32,532 bases of DNA from Nocardioides sp. Root240 (GCF_001428825.1 NZ_LMIT01000001.1:395907-428438), one strand, 5' to 3'. Positions 1 to 7,289 are shown, counted from the stretch's first letter. Notes: generated from the letters alone by a model not told the origin. Numbers and translations: made by a program.

Positions 1-170
1 CCGTCGTACCGGGCGGGAGGGGGGCGGCGCTCCAGCGCCTCGCGCAGTCCGAGACCCGGCTCCAGGCCCGGCTCGTGAAGGCCGCCGGCAAGGCGGAGAG
101 CGGCGCGCTCGCGCAGGTCCTCGCCTCGATGGCCGCCGCGGTCGCCCAGCAGCGGGCGGCGCTCGGATGA
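1..170 (+). CDS. 3' end of an unidentified protein (partial)
   Basis: An open frame enters from the left edge (first full codon at base 3) and stops at a TGA at 168-170. The visible C-terminal 55 residues are rich in Ala, Gln and Arg and read like an amphipathic helix (for example LQARLVKAAGKAES and AAAVAQQRAALG). The stop overlaps the start of the next gene as ATGA, so the two are almost certainly co-transcribed and translationally coupled. I do not recognise the family from this fragment. In related actinobacteria the gene before the DUF4439 ferritin-like gene is often a hypothetical lipoprotein, but the N-terminus that would show this lies outside the window. Confidence 0.7.
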   Translation, partial: VVPGGRGAALQRLAQSETRLQARLVKAAGKAESGALAQVLASMAAAVAQQRAALG

Positions 171-610
171 CCACGACGTCGCCCGAGGCCGCGGACCCGG
201 CCACCGACGCGCTCCAGACCACGCTGGCCGCCGAGCACGCCGCCGTCTTCGTCTACGGCGCCCTCGGCGCCCAGGCCTCCCGCTCCCGTCAGCCCGCCCT
301 GTTCGGCCGCGTCACGGCGGCGTACCGCCTCCACCGGACCCGCCGCGACGAGCTCCTCGCCCTGGTCGAGGCCGCCGGCGCCGACCCGGTCGCCGCCGAG
401 CCCGGCTACGTCCTGCCGCCCGACCTCGGCACCGCCCGCGCCATCAACGCCCGTGCCCTGAAGCTCGAGCAGGACGCCGCGAGCGCCTACGCCTTCCTCG
501 TCGCCAGCAGCACCGGAACGACCCGGAGCTGGGCGGTCGAGGCGCTGCTCGACGCAGCGGTGCGAGGGATGGGCTTCGGCGGCAGGCCCGAGCAGTTTCC
601 CGGACTCTGA
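167..610 (+). CDS. Ferritin-like DUF4439 domain protein
   Basis: A 147-residue, all-helical protein that fits the ferritin-like DUF4439 family of actinobacteria. A four-helix pattern is visible. Helix one carries AAEHAAVFVYGAL (Glu23-His24), helix two contains the Tyr-Arg-Leu-His segment, and a later helix carries LKLEQDAASAYAFLV. These acidic and His residues sit where ferritin-like folds place metal ligands, but the family has no established reaction, so the role is inferred only from fold. The ATG overlaps the stop of the upstream gene (ATGA), which fixes the start by coupling. In relatives this gene lies beside proS and the rimP-nusA region, consistent with proS nearby here on the other strand. 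The C-terminus ends in a short glycine/proline tail. Confidence 0.8.
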   Translation: MTTTSPEAADPATDALQTTLAAEHAAVFVYGALGAQASRSRQPALFGRVTAAYRLHRTRRDELLALVEAAGADPVAAEPGYVLPPDLGTARAINARALKLEQDAASAYAFLVASSTGTTRSWAVEALLDAAVRGMGFGGRPEQFPGL

Positions 611-680
611 CTCAGGCAACGCCCTCGCCGAGCTCCTCCGCGCCGGGGACGACCGGGCGGCGCGGAATGGCCGAAAAACG

Positions 681-753
681 CCAGTGGTTCGCGGCCTCCT
701 GCCTCCGGGGAACTCCCGAGACGTCCCCCGAAGACGGGGCCGCGAACCACTGG
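681..753. repeat. 73-bp stem-loop element with perfect 16-bp inverted arms
   Basis: CCAGTGGTTCGCGGCC at 681-696 is the exact reverse complement of 738-753. The 41-nt interior can form a smaller nested stem (CGGG/CCCG type around 706-730). It may act as a bidirectional terminator for the two converging genes, although there is no T tract, or it may be a miniature dispersed repeat. Confidence 0.7.
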
Positions 754-865
754 TGACCGGGGACAACGGTCATCATGGGTGACGGGAGAGGTGGGGCTCA
801 CCGATCACCTGTGCACAATCATGCAACAGAACGCCCTCACGGTCTGCAGATCACGATCCTCATAA

Positions 866-878
866 ATGTGCACTGCAC
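866..878. promoter_or_regulatory. Perfect palindrome TGTGCACTGCACA
   Basis: Two 6-bp arms (TGTGCA/TGCACA) with one central base form a classic dimeric protein-binding shape, in a locally AT-richer stretch with no gene start nearby. Related TGTGCACA-like bases occur at about 811-818. The target and the binding protein are unknown. Confidence 0.35.
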
Positions 879-896
879 AAACCTGCAGTTCGCGCT

Positions 897-926
897 CCGG
901 GCCGCGGCCGGCCGGCAGCGGCCCGG
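897..926 (-). terminator. GC-rich hairpin after the HAD gene stop
   Basis: CCGGGCCGC (897-905) pairs perfectly with GCGGCCCGG (918-926) across a 12-nt loop that is itself GGCC-rich. It begins 1 nt past the HAD gene's stop on the minus strand. There is no U tract, so it would be a GC-hairpin type terminator as is common in high-GC actinobacteria. Confidence 0.5.
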
Positions 927-927
927 C

Positions 928-1668
928 TCAGCGCCAGGGGGCGATGAGGTCGGGGATCTCGGAGAGGCGGTGGGCGACCGCGTCGGGGTCGCCCTCGGTG
1001 TGGCCGACCTGCTCGGCCGGGATGTCGCTGTGCGGGACGTGGATCGCCCGCAGGCCGGCGTTCTGGGCGCCCCAGACGTCGTCGAAGAGGCGGTCGCCGA
1101 CGTAGACGCAGGCAGCCGGGTCGCTGACGCCGACGGCCTCCATCGCGGCGCCGAACGCGCGCGGGGAGGGCTTCGTCCAGGGGATCTCGCTGGTGTAGAC
1201 GTCGCCGTCGATCAGCTCGAGGACGCCGTCACGCTCGAAGAAGCCGCGATGCCAGGCGCGCGGCCAGATCGTGTTGGAGAGAACCCCGACCTTGATGCCC
1301 TCGGCGCGCAGCCAGGAGAAGAGGGGCGCCACCTCGGGGTCGGTGAGCGTGTGCGGCTCCCAGAAGCCGTAGTAGGCCTCCAGCAGGTCGGGGTCGTGGT
1401 CGAGGCCGGCCTCGGTGAACAGGTCCGCGATCGTCGCGCTCTGCTGGTGGTCACGGCTGCGACCCCACACGACGCTGCCCGCGGAGTGCAGGCGCGCGGC
1501 GTGGGCGTGGTGGTCGTCGCTGGTGTCGGGCGTGGCCAGCACCGCCTGCGCCAGCGCCAGCGACTCCGCGTGGAAGTCGATGTCGTGCCATGCGGTGAGC
1601 GTGCCGCCCCAGTCGAAGATGACCGCCTCGACCGGTTTCGAGGCTCGCTGCGCTCGCACCTCAACCAC
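928..1668 (-). CDS. HAD superfamily hydrolase
   Basis: A 246-residue haloacid dehalogenase-like protein. Motif I is VIFDWGGTLT, with the nucleophile Asp at about residue 19. Motif II is the Ser-Asn in VLSNTIWPR. Motif III is the Lys in WTKPSPRAF, and motif IV is GDRLFDDVWGA. The residue two after the nucleophile is Gly instead of the usual general-acid Asp, which is seen in some HAD subgroups and makes simple phosphatase chemistry uncertain; the substrate is unknown. The gene follows proS by 7 bp. Its only plausible starts, GTG at 1668 or GTG at 1659, lie inside or at the edge of a dispersed repeat (1635-1667). The repeat therefore encodes the first dozen residues, and no in-frame ATG/GTG lies between it and motif I. 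Confidence 0.87.
   Translation of the reverse strand: MVEVRAQRASKPVEAVIFDWGGTLTAWHDIDFHAESLALAQAVLATPDTSDDHHAHAARLHSAGSVVWGRSRDHQQSATIADLFTEAGLDHDPDLLEAYYGFWEPHTLTDPEVAPLFSWLRAEGIKVGVLSNTIWPRAWHRGFFERDGVLELIDGDVYTSEIPWTKPSPRAFGAAMEAVGVSDPAACVYVGDRLFDDVWGAQNAGLRAIHVPHSDIPAEQVGHTEGDPDAVAHRLSEIPDLIAPWR
1635..1667 (-). repeat. Dispersed REP-like repeat, copy 1
   Basis: On the minus strand this reads TGGTTGAGGTGCGAGCGC followed by AGCGAGCCTCGAAAC. All 33 bases are identical to 25986-26018 in the opposite orientation. The ends can pair (GGTTGAGG with CCTCGAAAC, imperfectly), giving a REP-like hairpin. It lies at the proS/HAD junction and is translated as the N-terminus of the HAD protein. I recall near-identical repeats in Nocardioides genomes, but that is from memory. 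Confidence 0.85.
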
Positions 1669-1675
1669 CGCGTTC

Positions 1676-3445
1676 TCAGAGACCGACGATGGTGCGGATC
1701 GCGTCGGCCGCGCCGGTGAGCGCGAGCTCCTGCTTCTCGCCGGTACGCCGGTCCTTGACCTCGATCACGCCGTCGGCCACGCCGCGGCCGACCGTGACGA
1801 TCGTCGGCACGCCCAGCAGCTCGGCGTCCTTGAACTTCACGCCGGGGCTGATCTTGCCGGCGCGGTCGTCGTAGATCACGTCGACACCTGCGGAGAGGAG
1901 CTCGGCGACGAGTGCCTCGGCGGCGTCGAAGACGGCCTGGTCCTTGCCGGCGGCGACGACGTGGACGTCGGCGGGCGCGATCTCGCGCGGCCAGCACAGG
2001 CCGATCTCGTCGAGCGTGTCCTCCGCGATCGCGGCGACCGCACGGGAGACGCCGACGCCGTAGGAGCCCATCGTGACGGTCACGAGCTTGCCGTTCTCGT
2101 CGAGCACCTTGAGGTCGAGCGCCTCGGCGTACTTGCGGCCGAGCTGGAAGACGTGGCCCATCTCGATGCCACGCGCCGACTCGAGGGTGCCGTCGTCACA
2201 GTTCGGGCAGGCGTCGCCGTCGCGGACCTCGGCGGCCTCGATCGTGCCGTCGCCGGTGAAGTCGCGACCCGCGACCAGGTCGATCACGTGGCGGCCGGCC
2301 TCGTCGGCGCCGGTCACCCACCGGGTGCCCTCGGCGACGCGGGGGTCGAGCAGGTAGCGGATGCCGCTCGCGCCCTCCTCCCCCAGCGCAGCGGGGCCGA
2401 TGTAGCCCTTGACGAGGGCGGGGTGCCGGGCGAACTCGGCCTCGCCCATCGCCTCGACCTCGATCGGCTCAAGCTGGCCCTCGAGCCGCTTCTGGTCGAC
2501 CTCGCGGTCGCCGGGCAGGCCGATGGCGAGGGGCTCACGGGTGCCGTCGGGGTGCTTGAGCACGACCACGACGTTCTTGAGCGTGTCGCCGGCGGCCCAC
2601 GGCCGGTCCTCGCGGGGGAAGGCCGCGTTGAGGTGGTCGACCAGGGTCTCGATCGTCGGGGTGTCGGGGGTGTCCTCGGCGTGCGCGGCGGGGACGCCGT
2701 CGTACGACACGGGCGCGGGCGCGCGCACCTCGACGGCCTCGACGTTGGCGGCGTAGTCGCACTTCGTGCAGCGGACGTAGGTGTCCTCGCCGACCGCGGC
2801 GTTCGCGAGGAACTCCTCCGACTTCGAGCCGCCCATCGCGCCGGCGGTGGCCTTGACGATGACGTAGTCGAAGCCGAGCCGGTCGAAGATCCGGACGTAG
2901 GCGTCACGGTGGGCCTGGTACGACGCCTCGAGGCCCGCGTCGTCGATGTCGAAGGAGTAGGAGTCCTTCATGATGAACTCGCGCCCGCGCAACAGGCCGG
3001 CGCGCGGCCGTGCCTCGTCGCGGTACTTCGTCTGCACCTGGTAGAGGCTCAGCGGAAGGTCCTTGTAGGACGAGTACATGTCCTTCACCAGGAGCGTGAA
3101 CATCTCCTCGTGGGTGGGTCCGAGCAGGTAGTCGGCGTCCTTGCGGTCCTTGAGGCGGAAGATGCCGTCGCCGTACTCGGTCCAGCGGTTGGTCGCCTCG
3201 TAGGGCTCGCGGGGCAGCAGCGCGGGGAAGCTGACCTCCTGGGCGCCGATCGCGTCCATTTCCTCGCGGATGACGCGCTCCACCTTGGCCAGCACCTTCA
3301 GGCCCAGCGGCAGCCAGGTGTAGATGCCCGGCGCGGCGCGGCGGATGTAGCCGGCCCGCACGAGCAGCCGGTGGCTCGGGACCTCCGCGTCCGAGGGGTC
3401 CTCGCGCAGGGTTCGAACGAAAAGGGTCGACATCCGCATCAGCAC
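1676..3445 (-). CDS. proS: Prolyl-tRNA synthetase
   Basis: A 589-residue class II aminoacyl-tRNA synthetase that charges tRNA-Pro in the cytoplasm. The N-terminus [21 protein letters not shown] and [17 protein letters not shown] are typical of bacterial ProRS. THEE (111-114) and motif 2 (about 139-165, containing [11 protein letters not shown] and [12 protein letters not shown]) form the ATP/proline site. The long middle part (roughly 225-405) is the YbaK-like editing insertion that clears Ala-tRNA-Pro. Motif 3 is [16 protein letters not shown], and an anticodon-binding domain closes the protein. Length matches the long bacterial type. The GTG at 3445 is favoured because a -10 box TAGGCT ends 6 nt before it, indicating a leaderless transcript; ATGs lie 2 and 4 codons downstream. 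Confidence 0.97.
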   Translation of the reverse strand: MLMRMSTLFVRTLREDPSDAEVPSHRLLVRAGYIRRAAPGIYTWLPLGLKVLAKVERVIREEMDAIGAQEVSFPALLPREPYEATNRWTEYGDGIFRLKDRKDADYLLGPTHEEMFTLLVKDMYSSYKDLPLSLYQVQTKYRDEARPRAGLLRGREFIMKDSYSFDIDDAGLEASYQAHRDAYVRIFDRLGFDYVIVKATAGAMGGSKSEEFLANAAVGEDTYVRCTKCDYAANVEAVEVRAPAPVSYDGVPAAHAEDTPDTPTIETLVDHLNAAFPREDRPWAAGDTLKNVVVVLKHPDGTREPLAIGLPGDREVDQKRLEGQLEPIEVEAMGEAEFARHPALVKGYIGPAALGEEGASGIRYLLDPRVAEGTRWVTGADEAGRHVIDLVAGRDFTGDGTIEAAEVRDGDACPNCDDGTLESARGIEMGHVFQLGRKYAEALDLKVLDENGKLVTVTMGSYGVGVSRAVAAIAEDTLDEIGLCWPREIAPADVHVVAAGKDQAVFDAAEALVAELLSAGVDVIYDDRAGKISPGVKFKDAELLGVPTIVTVGRGVADGVIEVKDRRTGEKQELALTGAADAIRTIVGL

Positions 3446-3451
3446 GTGCGA

Positions 3452-3457
3452 AGCCTA
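3452..3457 (-). promoter_or_regulatory. -10 box of proS (leaderless)
   Basis: TAGGCT on the minus strand, followed by a 6-nt spacer and the GTG start at 3445. No Shine-Dalgarno sequence is present. Confidence 0.6.
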
Positions 3458-3502
3458 CGGCCGTCGTACGACGGGCCGCGAACCAGTAACGCAAAGCCTC
3501 GA

Positions 3503-3871
3503 TCAGGCGGTCCGGGCAGCCTTGAGCATCCCGCGGATCATCGGCGCCTGCAGCGGCACGCGGGCCGCGGTGAGCACCTTGAACGCGGTGTTGTCGCTGC
3601 GTTGCGCGTCCGCGGCCATCTTCACGTTGCCGGGCAGCACGCCGGCGAGCAGCGCGACGCTGGCGTAGGCCGCGGCCTTGCGGGTCCGCGGGTGCAGCAT
3701 GCCGGCGGCGCACGCCAGCTCGGCGACGCCGCTCCAGGTCACCCACGGCCGCGGGCCGCCGGGCAGCTGCTCGGGGATCAGCGGCTCGAAGACCTCGGGC
3801 TTGACGAGGTGGACGACGCCGCTGACGACGAAGGCACCGGTGACCGCCTTGGCGGTGAAGGGAACGGGCAT
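3503..3871 (-). CDS. DoxX-like small membrane protein
   Basis: A 122-residue hydrophobic protein. MPVPFTAKAVTGAFVVSGVVHLVKPEVFEPLIP begins it, and GVAELACAAGMLHPRTRKAAAYASVALLAGVLPGNVKMAADAQ follows in two or three further membrane helices. The pattern VSGVxHLxKPxxFxxLIP and the later Gly/Ala helix resemble the DoxX/DoxD-like family of inner-membrane proteins, several of which are tied to redox or thiol stress; the role here is not shown. The ATG at 3871 is preceded at 6 nt by CAGAGT, so it probably has its own leaderless transcript. The gene lies 23 bp after the flavoprotein gene and could also be read through from it. Confidence 0.75.
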   Translation of the reverse strand: MPVPFTAKAVTGAFVVSGVVHLVKPEVFEPLIPEQLPGGPRPWVTWSGVAELACAAGMLHPRTRKAAAYASVALLAGVLPGNVKMAADAQRSDNTAFKVLTAARVPLQAPMIRGMLKAARTA

Positions 3872-3877
3872 GGCCCC

Positions 3878-3883
3878 ACTCTG
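3878..3883 (-). promoter_or_regulatory. -10 box of the DoxX-like gene (leaderless)
   Basis: CAGAGT on the minus strand with a 6-nt spacer to the ATG at 3871. It lies in the short gap after the flavoprotein stop. Confidence 0.45.
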
Positions 3884-3894
3884 CCAGCCGGCAC

Positions 3895-5646
3895 TCAGCC
3901 GAGGTCGAGCGCGTTGCGCAGGCCCAGCTTGTAGAGCAGCTTGTCGGCGGCCTTGAGCGCGGTGAACTCCGGCGGGTCGTAGAGCTTGTAGGTCTTGACC
4001 CGGGCCGCGGTGGAGCGCGACTCGTCGAGGATCGCGTTGACGGCGTGGCGGGCCGACTCGTTGGCGCCCTCCATCGTGGCGAGGTCGATGTCGGTCTGCA
4101 CGAAGTCGCCGCTCATCAGCAGGTTCGGGATCCTGGTGCGCGCGGTCGGCCGGCTCCCCCACGAGTCGACGGTGTTGACGAGCAGCGGGGTCTCGTTGGT
4201 GTTGCGGCCGGCAGCGGCGTCCCACTGGACGCCCGGGTCGAGGAACCACGAGTGGACGATGCCGTCGGGCATCAGGTCGCCGACCGTGTGGTGGTCCTTG
4301 ATCTGCGCGAGCACCTCGGCGGCGATCTCCTCGCGCGTGCACTCCTTGGCGGTCTTGCCGTGGAGGATGCCCGGGGCGTCCCAGTTGGAGATGTCGACCG
4401 ACAAGATGTCGACGACCTCGCCGTCGCCGTAGTCGCGCGGGATGGTGCGGTCCGCCCAGAACTGGCCCTGGGTGAGCGCGGTCAGCGACCAGGGCGAGTC
4501 GATGAAGGTGATGTGCCCCTTGGTGATGTCGACGTGGTCGCGCAGGAAGAACTGGATGCCCACCATCCAGTCCGTCCTGAGCGCGGACAGGCCCTTCAGG
4601 CCGGGGTCGAGGGCGAGGACGTCGGGCGTGAGCGTCGGGACGGCCTTCTCGACCGGCATCGCGCTGACGAACCAGTCGGCCTCGACGCGGCTCGTCGTAC
4701 CGTTCACGTCGGCGAGGACGGCGCCCGTGATCCGGCCGGCCGACGTCTCGTAGCGGACCAGGCGCTGCCCGCTCACGAAGCGGACGCCGCGGCCCCGCAG
4801 GTAGGTCATCCACGGGTCGATCCAGGCCTCGTTGGTCGGCAGGTCGAGAACGCGGTCGAGGGCGCCGTCGTTGCCGCGGCCCATGATGTTGTAGACGAAG
4901 GCCTCGCCCATGTTGCCGATCGTCCGGGTGCTGGCGATGGTCTCCTTGGCGGCGACCAGGTTGCGGGTCAGGCCGGCGGCGAGGATCTTCCGGTACGGCT
5001 CGGAGCGCTTGCCGGCACCGACGAAGTCCCACCAGCTGACCTTCTCCCACTGCCCCAGCCGGCGCTCGTCGCAGCTGGTGAGGAAGACGAGCAGCCGCTC
5101 GACGAAGTAGACGAGCTCGTGGGGCGGCACCGCGTGGCCGCCGAGGTTGTCGAGCAGGAAGCGGCGCAGGCCGTCGACCGTGAGGATCTGGACCGGGTCG
5201 GGACCGATGCCGAAGACGAAGGCGTCGGCGTGGTCGCCACCGCGCAGGAACTTGCCGCCCGTGGCCGCGACCAGGTTGTCACCGACCGTCCCGGAGCCGA
5301 ACGGGATCCGGCGCATCGTGTCCGGGACGTGGTGGTAGAAGCCCGGGAAGAAGCGGAAGCCGTGCTCGCCGGGGAGGTCTGCCCGGCCTCCGGTGCCGGT
5401 GCCGCCGAACGGGATGCTCCGCGCCTTGCCACCCCACGCCGACGGCTCGAAGACGGTCACCGAGAAGCCACGCTCCACGAGCTCGTGGGCCGCGGTCAGG
5501 CCGGCCATGCCGCCTCCGAGGACCACCGCCTCCTTGCCGGGCGTCGCCGCGAAGGCGGGCGCGAGGCCGGTCGCGGTCAGTGCGGCGCCGGCGCCCACTG
5601 CCGCCGATGAGCTGAGCAGGGTACGGCGGTCGAGGCGGTGCGTCAT
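3895..5646 (-). CDS. Tat-exported FAD-dependent oxidoreductase (phytoene desaturase/amine oxidase-like)
   Basis: A 583-residue flavoprotein. The N-terminus has a twin-arginine signal (LDRRTLLSSSAAVGAGAAL, then a hydrophobic stretch ending AFAA), so it is probably folded with FAD in the cytoplasm and exported. A Rossmann FAD-binding motif follows at about 41-70 (VVLGGGMAGLTAAHELVERG then an acidic FE). The body resembles the phytoene desaturase/hydroxysqualene dehydroxylase/amine oxidase group, and a C-terminal segment LLMSGDFVQTDIDLATMEGANESARHAVNAIL is the second FAD-contact region of that fold. The substrate cannot be read from sequence. GGGGAG lies 5 nt before the ATG. It is transcribed divergently from a TetR gene whose operator-like palindromes flank the shared promoter region, so it is likely the main target of that repressor. 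Confidence 0.85.
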   Translation of the reverse strand: MTHRLDRRTLLSSSAAVGAGAALTATGLAPAFAATPGKEAVVLGGGMAGLTAAHELVERGFSVTVFEPSAWGGKARSIPFGGTGTGGRADLPGEHGFRFFPGFYHHVPDTMRRIPFGSGTVGDNLVAATGGKFLRGGDHADAFVFGIGPDPVQILTVDGLRRFLLDNLGGHAVPPHELVYFVERLLVFLTSCDERRLGQWEKVSWWDFVGAGKRSEPYRKILAAGLTRNLVAAKETIASTRTIGNMGEAFVYNIMGRGNDGALDRVLDLPTNEAWIDPWMTYLRGRGVRFVSGQRLVRYETSAGRITGAVLADVNGTTSRVEADWFVSAMPVEKAVPTLTPDVLALDPGLKGLSALRTDWMVGIQFFLRDHVDITKGHITFIDSPWSLTALTQGQFWADRTIPRDYGDGEVVDILSVDISNWDAPGILHGKTAKECTREEIAAEVLAQIKDHHTVGDLMPDGIVHSWFLDPGVQWDAAAGRNTNETPLLVNTVDSWGSRPTARTRIPNLLMSGDFVQTDIDLATMEGANESARHAVNAILDESRSTAARVKTYKLYDPPEFTALKAADKLLYKLGLRNALDLG

Positions 5647-5676
5647 CGTGTCTCCCCATGAGAAGCGACGGAATCA

Positions 5677-5694
5677 ACCGACACTGGTGTCGGT
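5677..5694. promoter_or_regulatory. Operator-like palindrome 1 between the flavoprotein and tetR genes
   Basis: ACCGACACTGGTGTCGGT has perfect 8-bp arms around a 2-bp centre. It lies 31 bp upstream of the flavoprotein start and would overlap the -35 region of a tetR promoter whose -10 is TATTGT at 5711-5716. A near copy lies at 5756-5771. Confidence 0.75.
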
Positions 5695-5710
5695 AACTGT
5701 CGGAGCCGAG

Positions 5711-5716
5711 TATTGT
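5711..5716 (+). promoter_or_regulatory. Candidate -10 box of tetR
   Basis: TATTGT lies 17 bp after palindrome 1 in a rare AT-rich patch. A start of transcription near 5723 would leave a leader of about 70 nt carrying palindrome 2. Confidence 0.4.
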
Positions 5717-5755
5717 GATCGCCACCACAGCGGTCAAGACCCCGTCGTGGACGAG

Positions 5756-5771
5756 CCGACACCCGTGTGGG
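5756..5771. promoter_or_regulatory. Operator-like palindrome 2, just before tetR
   Basis: CCGACACCCGTGTGGG repeats the arms of palindrome 1 (CCGACAC N2 GTGTCGG) with one mismatch. It ends 21 bp before the GTG of tetR, fitting autoregulation by the same dimeric repressor. Confidence 0.6.
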
Positions 5772-5792
5772 TTGGCAACGAGAGGAGAGCCC

Positions 5793-6413
5793 GTGGCCAC
5801 CACGACGGACACCGTCCGCCGGCGGCTCAGCGCGCCCGCCCGCCGCCAGCGGATCGAGGCGGCCGCCGTCGAGGTCTTCGCCGACCGCGGCTACGACGCC
5901 ACCTCGGTCGGCGAGGTCGCCACCGCCGCCGGGGTGACCCGCACCGTGCTCTACGACCACTTCCGCTCGAAGCGCGAGCTCTACCTGCAGGTCCTCGACA
6001 GCCAGAACTCCGCCATGCTCGCCGAGGTGGGCGCCGGCATCACCGGCGCGGGCGCGGGTGACGACCGGCTGCGGGCCACGGTGACGGCGTACCTCTCCTT
6101 CGCGCGGCAGCGCCCCGCCGCCCGGCGGCTGCTGGTCGACCCGATCCCGACCGGGGACGCCGAGCTCGACCAGGTCCTGTCGGCGTACCGCACGGCGCGC
6201 ACGCAGGCGGTCGCCGCCATGCTCGCCCCCGACCTCGCCCGGTCGGGCGTCGTGGCGGGCTCCACCGCCGCGGCCGTGGTGGTCGAGCTGTTGATCACCG
6301 GCGTCGACGGCGTCGCCCGGTGGTGGCAGGACCACCCCGGCGCGAGCCTCGACGAGGTCACCGACATCGCCTCCCGGTTGCTCTGGAACGGCCTGCCCCG
6401 CCTGGGTCGTTGA
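5793..6413 (+). CDS. TetR family transcriptional regulator
   Basis: A 206-residue one-component repressor. The N-terminal helix-turn-helix is clear: RRQRIEAAAVEVFADRGYDATSVGEVATAAGVTRTVLYDHFRSKRELYLQVL, with the TVLYDHFRSK recognition-helix end typical of TetR. The C-terminal all-helical half is the ligand and dimerisation domain and is not informative on ligand. The GTG at 5793 is chosen because GGAG (in GAGAGGAG) lies about 6 nt before it and the protein then starts right before the HTH helices. A longer in-frame start 26 codons upstream would run through palindrome 2 and lacks a binding site. Divergence from the flavoprotein gene with shared palindromes points to control of that gene and of itself. 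Confidence 0.9.
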   Translation: MATTTDTVRRRLSAPARRQRIEAAAVEVFADRGYDATSVGEVATAAGVTRTVLYDHFRSKRELYLQVLDSQNSAMLAEVGAGITGAGAGDDRLRATVTAYLSFARQRPAARRLLVDPIPTGDAELDQVLSAYRTARTQAVAAMLAPDLARSGVVAGSTAAAVVVELLITGVDGVARWWQDHPGASLDEVTDIASRLLWNGLPRLGR

Positions 6414-6431
6414 CGACGAGGGCCGGCAGCC

Positions 6432-7277
6432 TCAGAACATCACGGTCGCGAAGCGGGTCGTCTCGACGAACCCGACCCGCTCGTAGACCTTGCGCGCGGC
6501 GACATTCCAGTCGTTGACGTAGAGCGAGACCGTCGGGGAGATCCGCGCCCGCACCTGGTGCACGACCGCGGCCATCCCGGCCGATGCCAGACCCTCGCCG
6601 CGGCGGTGCGGCGGCACCCAGACCCCCTGGATCTGGGCGGCGTTCTCGGTCGCGCACGCCACCTCGGCCTTGAAGACCAGCTCGTCGCCGTCGTAGCGGA
6701 CGAAGGACCAGCCGCGGCCGATCAGCTGCGCGACCCGCGCCCGGTAGAGGTCGCCTCCCCCGCCGGCCTCGGGCGAGACCCCGACCTCCTCGGTGTACAT
6801 CGCGACGCACGCGGGATAGAGCGTGGAGATGTCGCCCTGCACGCCGGCGCGCACCCCGTGGTCGGGCTGGACGACGGGCGGGCCGTCGAGGACGAGGTGT
6901 CGCTGGTCCCACCGCACGTCGCGCGGCTGCCCCCACTGGGGAGCGACCTCGTCCCAGAACGGGCGGACCGCGGACTGCGGTCCCACGATCGTCGAGGCGC
7001 TACGGCGACGCGAGAGCGCCCGCTCGGCGAAGACCACGGCGTCCTCTGCGCTGGCCTGGACCGGCACCAGGTTCGCGGCGACGTGACAGGCGGCCACCAG
7101 GCGCCCGCCGTCGAAGCGGCCCCACATCTCGCCGCCGAGCCAGCGCGGCTCGAGGTTGGTGGTGTGGGCGCGGTGCAGCGCGAACACGTTGACCACCGGG
7201 TCCTGGTTCGCCAGGTCCACGAAGGCGGGGACGTCGGCCGCCGCGAGGACGCGCACGCCGTGCCGGGTGGTCAACAC
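6432..7277 (-). CDS. GNAT family N-acetyltransferase with N-terminal DUF4081-like domain
   Basis: A 281-residue protein with two halves. Residues 1 to about 130 look like the DUF4081 domain often found before GNAT domains in actinobacteria (DLANQDPVVNVFALHRAH, then a WGGExxGxFDGGRLVA-like stretch). The second half is an acetyl-CoA-dependent acetyltransferase with motif A QIQGVWVPPHRRGEGLASAGMAAVV and the closing SLYVNDWNVAARKVYERVGFV. The acceptor is unknown. In relatives this gene follows ispG directly; here a homocysteine methyltransferase-like gene on the other strand sits between them. The GTG at 7277 is preceded at exactly 6 nt by TAGGCT, supporting a leaderless transcript and this start. 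Confidence 0.88.
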   Translation of the reverse strand: MLTTRHGVRVLAAADVPAFVDLANQDPVVNVFALHRAHTTNLEPRWLGGEMWGRFDGGRLVAACHVAANLVPVQASAEDAVVFAERALSRRRSASTIVGPQSAVRPFWDEVAPQWGQPRDVRWDQRHLVLDGPPVVQPDHGVRAGVQGDISTLYPACVAMYTEEVGVSPEAGGGGDLYRARVAQLIGRGWSFVRYDGDELVFKAEVACATENAAQIQGVWVPPHRRGEGLASAGMAAVVHQVRARISPTVSLYVNDWNVAARKVYERVGFVETTRFATVMF

Positions 7278-7283
7278 GCTCGG

Positions 7284-7289
7284 AGCCTA
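7284..7289 (-). promoter_or_regulatory. -10 box of the GNAT gene (leaderless)
   Basis: TAGGCT with a 6-nt spacer to the GTG start at 7277. It is the same hexamer and spacing as at proS. Confidence 0.6.

Larger units (their letters stand above)
611..927. other. 317-bp intergenic region between convergent genes, rich in inverted repeats
   Basis: No convincing gene is seen. The region lies between the 3' ends of the DUF4439 gene and the HAD gene. It holds a 73-bp element with perfect 16-bp arms (681-753), an odd palindrome TGTGCACTGCACA at 866-878 inside an AT-richer patch (about 815-890), and a GC-rich hairpin (897-926) just after the HAD stop. A 14-codon open frame beginning at an ATG near 822 has no visible ribosome binding site. 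The AT-richer patch could hold a promoter or a small RNA; nothing in it is specific enough to name. Confidence 0.6.

Noticed and set aside
611..927. tRNA or known riboswitch in the large gap
   Set aside because: No cloverleaf pattern, no CCA-end-like segment and no recognisable riboswitch core could be found.
1415..3934. A long plus-strand open frame (over 800 codons) running opposite proS and the DoxX-like gene
   Set aside because: It is antisense to a certain gene, has low-complexity Val/Asp/Gly/Arg composition with no family motif, and is the usual by-product of high third-position GC.
4045..5610. Plus-strand open frame of 521 codons opposite the flavoprotein gene
   Set aside because: Antisense shadow; it has no ribosome site and the flavoprotein on the minus strand has a full signal peptide and FAD motifs.
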